22,722 bases of DNA from Pseudomonadota bacterium. GTDB taxonomy: Bacteria; Pseudomonadota; Gammaproteobacteria; Acidiferrobacterales; UBA6901. Made by a program: the position numbers and the translations under genes. The DNA lies in NCBI GenBank assembly GCA_021783175.1, contig JAJXUF010000045.1, forward strand, positions 1 to 22,722, in the 5' to 3' direction. The number at the start of each line of letters is the position of its first letter. The first letter of the stretch is position 1. Below are positions 14,715 through 22,230 of this stretch, piece by piece. Below the pieces are notes generated by a model. The model did not search any database, was not told where the DNA came from, and saw nothing but the letters and a program-made list of their open reading frames with translations.

Positions 14715-15938
14715 ATGGGCGGCTCATCACCAGCAGGAAATACCACTACTACGAACACCCCATGGGCTGGGGCGATGCCTTATTTGCAGGGCAACGGGAA
14801 AAATATCACCGGCACTATGCCTGCTGCAAATACGCTCTATCAGAACAGCGGATGGTCGCCTAATATGCAGAATATTGATAATAACTGGCAGGGCAATTTA
14901 AGCAATCAACTTTCCAACACATACCAGCAAACAGGAATTGGATCAGCCTTGATGGGTGGCTTACAGAACACCAATATCAATCCCGTTACAGCGAACATAT
15001 CTGCTCCGCAAGTAAACGCAGCGAGCCAAATGAATCAAATGGGTGCGGCAAATCCGACATCCGCAATAAGCCAGCTTCTTTCCGGACAGGTTTCACCTGC
15101 CATGACAGGCGCTATCGGCAACGAAGCGAACGCGATGTATGGGCAGGCAACTCAGAACCTCATGCAGCAGGTCATGCCGCAACTAAACGAACAGGCCATT
15201 GGCGCAGGAGGCTATGGTGGGTCGCGGCAGGGCATAGCTCAGGGGCTGGCGCTTTCCAATATGCAGCAGAACCTCGCGCCTTCCATTGCGGGAATGTACA
15301 CGAATGCCAATCAGACAGCACAGGGGCTGCAGGGTTCAACGGCTAACAACATGGGCCAAATTGCATCACAAGACAGCATGGCGAACGCGGCTAATTCACT
15401 GGCCGCGCAACAAGCCAATGCGAACATAGCGATGCAAAACAATGCCCAGGCCATCGATCAGTCCCACAACAATGCAATGAATGGGTTGCTCGGTTCGCAA
15501 ATCAGTCAGGCGGGTATCAATCAGGGGAATCAACTCTATCAGACTGGCATGTCCCTGGCGCAGGCTCCGAATTCGTACAACTGGGGAAATCTGCAAAACT
15601 ACAGCAACATCATCAACGGCACGGCATCTCTTGGCGGTTCTCAGACGCAGCCCTACTTCCAGAATCAGGCGGCTAATCTTGGTTCGTTGGGCTTGATGGG
15701 GGCATTGGGATATGCCGCAATTGCCGCATCAGATCGCAGGCTCAAGAAGCACATTGCCAAGATAGGCGAACTCATGAAGGGGCTTTATCTCTATCGCTTC
15801 AAGTACAAATCGGGGGGTGGTTGGCAAGTCGGCGTGATGGCTGATGAAGTCAAAAAGATTCTCCCGAATGCGGTGATCACGTTCCCTGATGGCTATGACA
15901 GGGTTGACTATTCACAAGTGCTGAGGGCATTACAATGA
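14715..15938 (+). CDS. Virion protein with C-terminal peptidase S74 (intramolecular chaperone) domain
   Basis: A 407-residue protein with GGAG upstream. Residues 1 to about 325 are low complexity, rich in Gln, Asn, Ala, Gly and Met, with helix-like repeats such as QQANANIAMQNNAQAID. Then comes a hydrophobic segment LGLMGALGYAAIAA. The end from S339 is an S74 domain: SDRRLKKHI with the Ser-Lys dyad S339/K344, then WQVGVMADEV and DRVDYSQVLRAL. In tail spikes this domain trimerises the protein and cuts itself off at the Ser. Cleavage here would leave ~338 residues. The low-complexity part and its place before the ejection-type genes suggest an internal or tail-tip protein rather than a normal fibre. 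Confidence 0.85.
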   Translation: MGGSSPAGNTTTTNTPWAGAMPYLQGNGKNITGTMPAANTLYQNSGWSPNMQNIDNNWQGNLSNQLSNTYQQTGIGSALMGGLQNTNINPVTANISAPQVNAASQMNQMGAANPTSAISQLLSGQVSPAMTGAIGNEANAMYGQATQNLMQQVMPQLNEQAIGAGGYGGSRQGIAQGLALSNMQQNLAPSIAGMYTNANQTAQGLQGSTANNMGQIASQDSMANAANSLAAQQANANIAMQNNAQAIDQSHNNAMNGLLGSQISQAGINQGNQLYQTGMSLAQAPNSYNWGNLQNYSNIINGTASLGGSQTQPYFQNQAANLGSLGLMGALGYAAIAASDRRLKKHIAKIGELMKGLYLYRFKYKSGGGWQVGVMADEVKKILPNAVITFPDGYDRVDYSQVLRALQ

Positions 15939-16243
15939 TTCCAAACTACATGGGCTTTCTTCAGTCTCCGCAATTCTCGGCCCTGTCTGGCGGCTTGAAC
16001 ATGGCGAACCAGATGCAGGGACAGAATCCCTATCAACCGCAGCAGATGAACCCGATGCAGATGATGCCCTTGATGTCTCTGCTACATGGAATACCGGGAC
16101 AGATGCCGCCAGCCCCAAACATGCCGGGGCTGCCATCGCCAGGAACAAATGCGCCAATGGGCGGCATGGGGTCACCATTCAACCCTATGCCCTATAACGG
16201 TTATCTGAATCTGTACGGACAACCGCCATTCATGGGGGGTTAA
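15935..16243 (+). CDS. Met/Pro-rich low-complexity protein
   Basis: A 102-residue protein overlapping the S74 gene by ATGA. I count 15 Met and 19 Pro, one third of the chain, with many Gln, Asn and Gly and almost no charged residues. Example motifs are PYQPQQMNPMQMMPLM and MPPAPNMPGLPSPG. No signal peptide or regular membrane segment is seen. It is locked between virion genes on both sides, so a packaged or assembly role is likely, probably disordered. Function unknown. Confidence 0.75.
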   Translation: MIPNYMGFLQSPQFSALSGGLNMANQMQGQNPYQPQQMNPMQMMPLMSLLHGIPGQMPPAPNMPGLPSPGTNAPMGGMGSPFNPMPYNGYLNLYGQPPFMGG

Positions 16244-16244
16244 T

Positions 16245-18146
16245 ATGGGTCTATTCGATTTCAACACCTCCGGCCCAATGGGGCCAATGGGCGATCCTCG
16301 GTTCATGGGGTTGATGGGGCTGGCTTCTGGCCTTGCACAAGCTGCCGCGCCGTCGAGGCTGCCAGTTCCATTAGGGATGGCCGCTGGTCAAGGCATGCAG
16401 GGGATGATCGGCGGCTACAATCAAGGATTGCAGAACGCCATGGCGTTGCAGCGGTTCAACATGCTTCAGGGCTTGATGGGCGGCGTTCAGCCTGGCAATA
16501 GCCCCAATCCGATCCCAGCATTGACGCAGGGAGCGGCTACTCCATCTCAAGGGATCACTGGCTCAATGATGAGCGATGGCTCTGCGCCTGCCGGTCCAGG
16601 GCCGACCAAATATGCAGCATCGTTGCTGCCTATTGCGCAATCTCAGCCGGGTTATGCTGACTCGCTTCTTTCGGACCCCACGCTCGCTCCGACAATGAAG
16701 AGGCTGCAAATATCCAGCCTGTTGGGCATCCCTGACCCGATGGATCAGGTAATTCTGCAAGGCGCAGTTCAAGCCAAAGCGCCCACGGACATCATGAAGA
16801 ACATCACGGCGATGGGGATTGATCCCAATAGCCCACAAGGGGCGCAGTTGCTGAATTACTCGATGAACAAGCCGGTCAATGTGCGCGGATTTGGTTACAT
16901 GGATGCGGGAGGCGCTCACCCGCTTCCGACCAACAACATCCCTGGGACGATGGCTGTTAAATTGCCGGATGGTAGTTGGGGAGTCGAATCCCTCCCTGGC
17001 GCCCCCGCTGCAATTCAGACGAACACGGCAGCGCAAACCGTAGGCTCAGGGAAGGGCGTAGATGCGCAAGGCAATCCTGTCCCATTGACAACCCCTGTCA
17101 CAGCGCCTGCTCCACTGCGCAACAACAACCCCGGCGCATTGATGCCTGGCGGAAAACTGGCTCAGTATCCAAATATGCAGGCAGGGCTTGCCGCGCTCGA
17201 CCAGAATCTGCAAAGCTATGGAAATCAGGGTGTGAATACGCTGAGCGGCATCATCAACAAATGGGCACCTCCCAACGAAAACAACACGCAAGCCTACATC
17301 AACGATGTTTCATCACGCCTCGGCATCAAGCCTGACCAACCGATAGACTTGACCAATCCCGCGCAACGCCAAGCTCTTTCAACCGCGATCATGCTGCATG
17401 AGAACGGCCCGTCTGGTGTGTTCAACTCCCAATCACAACAGGCCGCTCCAGTGTATGGCGAGGCACCTTTGGGAGTCGAAGAAAAAGCCGCCGCGAACGC
17501 ACAAGCCAATGTGCAGATCGGATCGAAGTATTACGACAACGCCACGCAAGAGGCGCAAAATCTCGGCATTTATCGACAAGCCCTGAATGGTATGTGGAGT
17601 CTGGCAAATGATCCGAATGCGCATTTCGGGCCGGGGACGCCCCAACTCGCCCGACTGGAAGCGCTGGCCAGCAATATCCCCGGAATCGATCTATCCGGAG
17701 CGCAAACATCACAGGACGTGATGACCAAATTGGCGAATTTCATGGGCATGTCTCAGCTCGGGCAAGGAGGAACAACCGGGACGGATGCACAGTTGAACAC
17801 GATCCTGCATTCGCTGCCGAATGGCGAGATGACGAATCAAGCCATGAAGGAAGTGATTCCGCTGCTAGTGTCCCAGCTCGACGTTAAACAGGCTAGGGCA
17901 AACATCGCCAACAATGTCAGAACAACGAACAATGCCGACTTTTCGTCGCTCCCTGACAAGATCAGCCAGTTCAATAATATGGCCGATCCCGGAACGGTCA
18001 GTATCGGCATGCAACTGAGTAACCTTCAAGGTCAAGCCCTACAGAATTATTTGGGACAACTCAAGACTCAATATGGAGCTACTCAGCTTCCCACCATCCT
18101 GTCAAGGGTCAAACAACTTGATGCAATGGGGGCCTTTCACCAATGA
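16245..18146 (+). CDS. Large internal virion protein with lysozyme-like domain
   Basis: A 633-residue protein. Residues 1-280 are Gly, Met, Gln and Pro rich and resemble the two preceding proteins in composition. Residues about 290-390 form a recognisable muramidase-type domain: LRNNNPGAL (N293-295, P296), then LAALDQNLQSYGNQG, IINKWAPPNENNTQAYI, and LSTAIMLHENG with E386. This pattern is common in virion-associated peptidoglycan-degrading domains. The C-terminal part is helical. The likely role is local cell wall cutting during genome ejection. A catalytic residue cannot be proven by eye. It overlaps the next gene by ATGA. Confidence 0.83.
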   Translation: MGLFDFNTSGPMGPMGDPRFMGLMGLASGLAQAAAPSRLPVPLGMAAGQGMQGMIGGYNQGLQNAMALQRFNMLQGLMGGVQPGNSPNPIPALTQGAATPSQGITGSMMSDGSAPAGPGPTKYAASLLPIAQSQPGYADSLLSDPTLAPTMKRLQISSLLGIPDPMDQVILQGAVQAKAPTDIMKNITAMGIDPNSPQGAQLLNYSMNKPVNVRGFGYMDAGGAHPLPTNNIPGTMAVKLPDGSWGVESLPGAPAAIQTNTAAQTVGSGKGVDAQGNPVPLTTPVTAPAPLRNNNPGALMPGGKLAQYPNMQAGLAALDQNLQSYGNQGVNTLSGIINKWAPPNENNTQAYINDVSSRLGIKPDQPIDLTNPAQRQALSTAIMLHENGPSGVFNSQSQQAAPVYGEAPLGVEEKAAANAQANVQIGSKYYDNATQEAQNLGIYRQALNGMWSLANDPNAHFGPGTPQLARLEALASNIPGIDLSGAQTSQDVMTKLANFMGMSQLGQGGTTGTDAQLNTILHSLPNGEMTNQAMKEVIPLLVSQLDVKQARANIANNVRTTNNADFSSLPDKISQFNNMADPGTVSIGMQLSNLQGQALQNYLGQLKTQYGATQLPTILSRVKQLDAMGAFHQ

Positions 18147-20029
18147 GCGGGATTGATTGGCAAACCATAGATTCCACGATGGGCGCTCCGGCGCAATCAT
18201 CAGGAATAGACTGGAACGCGGTCAATTCGGCGATGAATGCATCCCCTCAACCTTCGACTGCACCGGCTCCTATTCCCGCTTCGCCTGGCATAAGCAGCGC
18301 ATTATCGAACATTGGTATGGGTGCGCTAAATGGCGCGGCCGATATTGGCTCTACGCTGCTTTATCCATTGGACAAGCTCGGAATTACCGGAATGACACCG
18401 GATGCTCGTCGTGCAGCGCTTGCACAGTTCTTCCAGCAAAATGCCGATCCTTCTTCATTGCCATTCAAAGGCGGCAATCTGGCAGCAGATGTGGCGGGAA
18501 CCGCAGGTGTCGGGGGGGTACTTGGCGCTGGATTGAAAGCAGGCGCAGGACTCATCCCTGGTCTTGCCGATGCTGCTGCACCGATAATTAACTCCATCGA
18601 GTCGGGCGGATTATCTCTCGGGGCAGATACAGCGCCGAGTATTACCGGCAAGATTGCCCAAGGCATTACCCGAGTCGCAGGGGGCGCGATAAACGGCGCT
18701 GCAACGGCTGGACTAGTCAATCCTCAAGACGCAGGAAGCGGGGCTGTTGCAGGCGCTATTTTACCCGCTGGCGTTAAAGCGCTTGGAGCGGTCGGTAACA
18801 CGATCAAATCCGCTGTGCAGCCTTTTTACAATCCTCAAGCGGCCGCGCTCGATTCCATCTCGAACTTTGTCAATGGGCCGGTAAACTGGAGGAATGCGGC
18901 CGGGCCTCTTCAGCCCACAGCAGATCAGTTGACCTCAAATCCAGGCATTGCGGCAGCGGCCAAGGCGTTCTTTAACACGCCTGAAGGTAAAATCGCTCAG
19001 ACTGGATTACAGACGCAGAACAATCAAACGGCGTGGAACCTGATTAACGGGATCGCCGGATCAGATACTGCGGTTCAAGCGGCAAAAGACGCGAGAGCCA
19101 CGAACGCAGCAAATTTCTGGCAGGGGAATACGGGGATCCCTGTGCCGATTGATGGCCTGATGACCAATATTGGAGCATTGCAAAAATCCGGAATTGGCAT
19201 GAATCCACAGGTAAGAGGAGCGCTAGCGGACATTTCAAAAAATATCCAGAATTCATCTACCGTATTGCCGACAGGTGAAAGCGTTGTGAATGCCGATGTC
19301 CTCGACCAACTCCGCCAGAACACCAGTAAATATTTGCAGCAGTATGCGCCCAACGGCATTGTTGGCTCTCAGGAAGCGGTCGCGCTCGATCCCTTGAAGC
19401 AAAGCATTACCGATACGCTTTCCCAATCGGTCCCTGGCTATCAGAATTACCTTCAGCAGTACGCGCAAGACTCGGTGCCGATCAACACCATGCAGGTCGG
19501 TCGAAACCTTCAGGACACACTCGGGAAGTCGTCGGCTGGACTAGATACATTACCCAACATTACACCTGCTGGGTATCGGAATGCGCTGGCGCAACAGTTG
19601 AAATCCCAGCGATTCGGGATCGACCCGCAAGTTCAGCAGCAGCTTCTCGACCTGGCGCAGTCCTATAAACAACAGCAGGCAGGCGCGGCAGCGATCAAGT
19701 CCACGGGGTCGGACACGATCCTTAACCGGAATCTCGGTGCAAAGTCGCTCTATGGAAACGACTATAGCGGAAACCCGAACTTTATGACCGGCTTAGGAAC
19801 CGTGGCTGGCGCTCATTTAGGCGGGCCGTTCGGTGCGCTTCTAGGGTCCGGTGCCGGGAGATATGTGGGGGGGCTACTGGGGAATGTGGGTAAAAACGTG
19901 AGTGAGGCGGGGGCGAATCTCTTAATGAACCCCGATCAGCTTAAGCAATTGCTGTCCGTTCAACCCCCGTCTTATATGGGGCTGATGCCAATCGGAAGGG
20001 CGGCACTGATTAACGCCACCAGCCCATGA
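18143..20029 (+). CDS. Large internal virion / DNA ejection protein
   Basis: A 628-residue protein. The N-terminus has a duplicated motif, SGIDWQTIDSTM (2-13) and SGIDWNAVNSAM (20-31). Residues about 45-230 contain several Gly/Ala-rich hydrophobic stretches (GTAGVGGVLGAGLKAGAGLI; AGSGAVAGAILPAGV) suited to membrane insertion. The middle is helical and Gln/Asn rich. Near the C-terminus another Gly-rich stretch occurs (TVAGAHLGGPFGALLGSGAG). As the last gene of the structural block it fits an ejection protein that forms a channel across the periplasm and inner membrane, by analogy with P22 and T7 internal proteins. That function is inferred. Confidence 0.78.
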   Translation: MSGIDWQTIDSTMGAPAQSSGIDWNAVNSAMNASPQPSTAPAPIPASPGISSALSNIGMGALNGAADIGSTLLYPLDKLGITGMTPDARRAALAQFFQQNADPSSLPFKGGNLAADVAGTAGVGGVLGAGLKAGAGLIPGLADAAAPIINSIESGGLSLGADTAPSITGKIAQGITRVAGGAINGAATAGLVNPQDAGSGAVAGAILPAGVKALGAVGNTIKSAVQPFYNPQAAALDSISNFVNGPVNWRNAAGPLQPTADQLTSNPGIAAAAKAFFNTPEGKIAQTGLQTQNNQTAWNLINGIAGSDTAVQAAKDARATNAANFWQGNTGIPVPIDGLMTNIGALQKSGIGMNPQVRGALADISKNIQNSSTVLPTGESVVNADVLDQLRQNTSKYLQQYAPNGIVGSQEAVALDPLKQSITDTLSQSVPGYQNYLQQYAQDSVPINTMQVGRNLQDTLGKSSAGLDTLPNITPAGYRNALAQQLKSQRFGIDPQVQQQLLDLAQSYKQQQAGAAAIKSTGSDTILNRNLGAKSLYGNDYSGNPNFMTGLGTVAGAHLGGPFGALLGSGAGRYVGGLLGNVGKNVSEAGANLLMNPDQLKQLLSVQPPSYMGLMPIGRAALINATSP

Positions 20030-20195
20030 GACCACCTATAAAGGCAAGTCCCCACAGGATGCCGATCTTCCAGATCATGAAATCAACGAGGATTGAATGA
20101 TGTCCCATTCCACAACAATATATAAGCAGCGCGGGAAACGGATTTAAGGCAACTGCAAGCAATGCGGTAATGCCCGTCCGTTCACCATAGCACAT
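20010..20195 (-). CDS. Small two-segment membrane protein on the minus strand
   Basis: A 61-residue reading frame convergent with the structural block; its end overlaps the ejection protein gene by 20 bases. It has a perfect AGGAGG (minus strand, plus 20202-20207) six bases before the ATG. Two hydrophobic segments are visible: ITALLAVALNPFPALLIYCC and a second ending FMIWKIGILWGLAFIGGLMG, followed by WWR. It fills a 214-base gap in which the plus strand has no gene. It may be a holin/antiholin-type or other small membrane protein. No clear promoter was found. It is the only minus-strand gene I can support here. Confidence 0.55.
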   Translation of the reverse strand: MCYGERTGITALLAVALNPFPALLIYCCGMGHHSILVDFMIWKIGILWGLAFIGGLMGWWR

Positions 20196-20198
20196 TGG

Positions 20199-20219
20199 CC
20201 GCCTCCTGGCGGTTTTTTT
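20199..20219 (+). terminator. Intrinsic terminator before the lysis genes
   Basis: CCGCC (20199-20203) and GGCGG (20208-20212) close a TCCT loop, followed by seven T. On the plus strand this ends structural-block transcripts unless antitermination occurs. Read on the minus strand, the same hairpin contains the AGGAGG ribosome binding site of the small membrane-protein gene. Confidence 0.88.
20202..20207 (-). promoter_or_regulatory. Shine-Dalgarno site inside a hairpin
   Basis: The minus-strand sequence is AGGAGG, six bases upstream of the ATG at 20195-20193. It spans the four-base loop and two stem bases of the terminator hairpin, so a minus-strand transcript could partly hide its own ribosome binding site. 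Functional masking is inference. Confidence 0.5.
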
Positions 20220-20243
20220 ACGTCCAAATGTAGCGAGTCGGCC

Positions 20244-20408
20244 ATGAATTCAACCCTTTCCAAACACCTATTCGACGGGCTCAGTATCGGTACTGTCCTA
20301 GCAACGATTGCTGGGTGGCTTCCTGCAGTTGCCGCGCTGCTGTCGATCATCTGGACGTTAATTCGATTGTATGAGACGAAAACCATTCAGAGGTGGTTGA
20401 ACAAATGA
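20244..20408 (+). CDS. Holin (small, one or two membrane segments)
   Basis: A 54-residue protein. A hydrophobic stretch covers about residues 14-40 (SIGTVLATIAGWLPAVAALL then SIIWTLI), followed by RLYETKTIQRWLNK, a charged amphipathic tail. The IWTLIRLYE-type ending is typical of small holins adjoining endolysins in proteobacterial phages. It starts just after the terminator and its stop overlaps the endolysin start (ATGA), which is the usual holin-endolysin coupling. It would form inner-membrane lesions that release the endolysin. The ribosome binding site is weak (GCGAG). Confidence 0.82.
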   Translation: MNSTLSKHLFDGLSIGTVLATIAGWLPAVAALLSIIWTLIRLYETKTIQRWLNK

Positions 20409-20926
20409 CTTTCCAAACCGCACTCGCTTTCACGCTCTCGCAGGAGGGCTGTTATTCCGACGATCCGCGCGATCACGGGGGGGCTACGAATTACGGCATC
20501 ACCCAGCGCACCTACGATGCATGGAACACGAGCCACGGCATGGCGCTTCAGCCGGTGCGCAACATCGACATGGACATGGTGGATGCGATCTATCAGGCGA
20601 TCTACTGGACGCCTGTGCATTGTTCGGAGATGCCGGACCGACTCGGCATGTGCGCCTTCGATTTTGCTGTGAATTCTGGCGTGCATCAGGCGCTTGCCAC
20701 GCTACAGAGATGTCTCGGAACAGGCCCAGACGGCCGCTGGGGGCCGAAGACCGCAGCGCTGGTGTCAGCGCTTGACCAAGAAGCCGAAACCGCGCTGGTG
20801 GTCTCATATCTCGATGCGCGGCGAGACTTCTACCAGGACATCGTAGATCGCAACCCGGCGCAGCATGTTTTCCTGACGGGATGGCTTCGGCGCGTTGATG
20901 CGCTCCAGGCGGTAGTAGCCACGTAA
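20405..20926 (+). CDS. Endolysin, GH108 family with C-terminal wall-binding domain
   Basis: A 173-residue protein starting at 20405 (an earlier in-frame ATG at 20393 lies inside the holin gene). The catalytic motif is LSQEGCYSDDPRDHGGATNYG with the likely catalytic Glu E14, as in glycosyl hydrolase family 108. The region LGTGPDGRWGPKTAALVSAL (about 105-124) fits the PG_binding_3 domain that follows it. There is no signal peptide, so export depends on the holin. The enzyme cleaves the peptidoglycan glycan backbone at lysis. All expected features are intact. Confidence 0.95.
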   Translation: MTFQTALAFTLSQEGCYSDDPRDHGGATNYGITQRTYDAWNTSHGMALQPVRNIDMDMVDAIYQAIYWTPVHCSEMPDRLGMCAFDFAVNSGVHQALATLQRCLGTGPDGRWGPKTAALVSALDQEAETALVVSYLDARRDFYQDIVDRNPAQHVFLTGWLRRVDALQAVVAT

Positions 20927-20974
20927 AGCACTGTGCCCAGCACAGATCAATGACCGCCTACGGGCGCCGTTTTA
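20927..20974 (+). repeat. Hairpin cluster after the endolysin
   Basis: Two inverted repeats follow the endolysin: CTGTGC/GCACAG (20931-20936 and 20940-20945, three-base loop) and a short CGCC/GGCG (20955-20958 and 20963-20966) before a TTTT. They may help end or stabilise the lysis transcript. The clear terminator is further on. Confidence 0.4.
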
Positions 20975-21006
20975 GCAAACTGGGAAGTAATCCTTACAAG
21001 TTCGAT

Positions 21007-21029
21007 CCCCCGCTTCGGCGGGGGTTTTT
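21007..21029 (+). terminator. Intrinsic terminator after the endolysin
   Basis: CCCCCGC (21007-21013) pairs with GCGGGGG (21018-21024) around a TTCG tetraloop and five T follow. It separates holin-endolysin from the GC-rich downstream chain, which starts soon after with an AGGAG site. Confidence 0.93.
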
Positions 21030-21044
21030 ATTTCAGGAGCCGAA

Positions 21045-21530
21045 ATGCCGCCCGTCACCGAGACGCACGAAGAGAAAGAGACGCTGACCGTCGACGTCAA
21101 TCTGCCCGGACACGATCCGCGCGTCACCACGCCGCTATTCACGCGCACCAGGAAGGCGTTGATCGAGCGTGAAAGAGGGCGATGCTGGGTATGTGGGGGA
21201 ACCGCAGAAAGTACGGGGCATCCCCTAGAGGCGCATCACCATCCTATCGAACGCAGCTTCGCCGAGATGATCGATTGGTCTGAAGGCTCGCAAATCCGGC
21301 GAGACTTTCCACGCTTCGATTGGGCGAGCTTCGACCCTTCCGACCCATACACCTTCGTTGACGACATGACGGCGAACGGGCTGCTGCTCTGTAAGGCCCA
21401 TCACATTGGCCGCGACGAGGGAATTCACGCGCTGCCCTTCCCGATGATCCTCGCGCAGAAATACGGAAAAGAGGGCTACCAGTTTTCCAGCATCGAAATC
21501 ATCCACCACGAACAGGAGTCATCGAAATGA
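21045..21530 (+). CDS. HNH-like zinc protein
   Basis: A 161-residue protein with AGGAG at about 21036. The cysteine pair C47-x2-C50, the histidine cluster AHHHPIERS (H64-H66) and a second pair C116-x2-H119 (LLCKAHHIGRDEG) form a treble-clef HNH layout. The central HHH could be the catalytic His region. Flanking parts are acidic and of unknown function. It may be a DNA nuclease (for example linked to packaging or host DNA breakdown) or a degenerate HNH protein. It overlaps the next gene by ATGA and belongs to the GC-rich chain after the endolysin. No intron or self-splicing context is visible. Confidence 0.65.
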   Translation: MPPVTETHEEKETLTVDVNLPGHDPRVTTPLFTRTRKALIERERGRCWVCGGTAESTGHPLEAHHHPIERSFAEMIDWSEGSQIRRDFPRFDWASFDPSDPYTFVDDMTANGLLLCKAHHIGRDEGIHALPFPMILAQKYGKEGYQFSSIEIIHHEQESSK

Positions 21531-22105
21531 ACCCGAATCTACCCATCGCCCTCTACGCCCTCGGCTACATCGCGCTATTCGGCGGATGGTTGTCCCTCGT
21601 GCTCACCAAGACGCCGGGCGCTGATACCCTCGTTGAGTTCATCCAAGCTACCTTGGGCGCGCTCACCGGCCACGTCCTGACGATGATCAACCCGCGCGCG
21701 CCGAGTACGCCGCCAGCAACGTCTCCAGGCGACAAGCAAGCCGGTCGCGCGATGCCGGGCATGCTGCTGATTCTGTCCGTCGGTACCGCAGTGCTGATGG
21801 GCGGCTGCGGCACATTGAACGCCTGGAACAGCGCCATGCTGACCAAAGGGGCCGGGGACTATACCAGCGCGAAGCAGAACATCCAGAAGACGGACGATAT
21901 GAAGCTGCAAGCCTGGATCGACTCGGCCTGCGCCATGAACGTTGGGGCACTCCAGCGGGCAGCGAGCACATCGGGAAACGGCAACGCCATCACCGCGGTA
22001 TTCACGGCCTGCCCGGTTCCTGGGGTCGGGGTCACGTCCAATTTACCGAACGGCAGCCTGACCGTGCAGACCACAACGCTACAAGCGCCGGCGACGCCGA
22101 AATGA
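21527..22105 (+). CDS. Membrane protein with internal lipobox-like motif
   Basis: A 192-residue protein. The first hydrophobic segment is residues 5-26 (LPIALYALGYIALFGGWLSL), followed by a linker rich in Pro, Ser and Thr (50-75). The second is MPGMLLILSVGTAVLMGGC (76-94), ending in a lipobox-like MGGC with C94. The rest (95-192) is a polar, small-residue domain ending Pro/Thr rich. An internal ATG at 21752 would start a free lipoprotein precursor exactly at the second segment, but no ribosome binding site is seen. It may be a fusion of a small holin-like membrane protein with an outer-membrane lipoprotein or spanin-like part. It overlaps both neighbours by ATGA. Confidence 0.6.
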   Translation: MNPNLPIALYALGYIALFGGWLSLVLTKTPGADTLVEFIQATLGALTGHVLTMINPRAPSTPPATSPGDKQAGRAMPGMLLILSVGTAVLMGGCGTLNAWNSAMLTKGAGDYTSAKQNIQKTDDMKLQAWIDSACAMNVGALQRAASTSGNGNAITAVFTACPVPGVGVTSNLPNGSLTVQTTTLQAPATPK

Positions 22106-22230
22106 GGACACCGGTGCCTGACCATGAGGACAACGGCCCGGACCCTGGAATCTTCGGCATCAACAGTCAGGTGCTGCTTGGCTTCGTCGTCGTTTCGGCG
22201 ATCCTCATCGCGCTGCTGGTGATGCTGTGA
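22102..22230 (+). CDS. Tiny tail-anchored membrane protein
   Basis: A 42-residue protein. A polar, acidic N-terminus (MRTPVPDHEDNGPDPG) precedes a single hydrophobic helix, VLLGFVVVSAILIALLVML, running to the stop codon. It starts by ATGA overlap and its stop overlaps the GTG start of the lipase gene (GTGA). Tight coupling suggests it acts with the lipase or the preceding membrane protein. It might be a pinholin-like, anchor or chaperone-like peptide. I do not recognise it. Confidence 0.6.
   Translation: MRTPVPDHEDNGPDPGIFGINSQVLLGFVVVSAILIALLVML

Noticed and set aside
18157..18591. Alternative-frame plus-strand open frame within the ejection protein gene
   Set aside because: Cys, Trp and Arg rich translation with no upstream ribosome binding site, while the main frame is a coherent long virion protein.
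20059..20100. Short plus-strand frame (13 codons) before the holin
   Set aside because: Too short, no good ribosome binding site, and the space is better explained by the minus-strand membrane gene.
20996..21029. TTCGATC motif that looks like a tRNA T-loop
   Set aside because: The five bases before it (ACAAG) cannot pair with the CCCCC after it, and no acceptor or anticodon stem is found. The following sequence is an intrinsic terminator.
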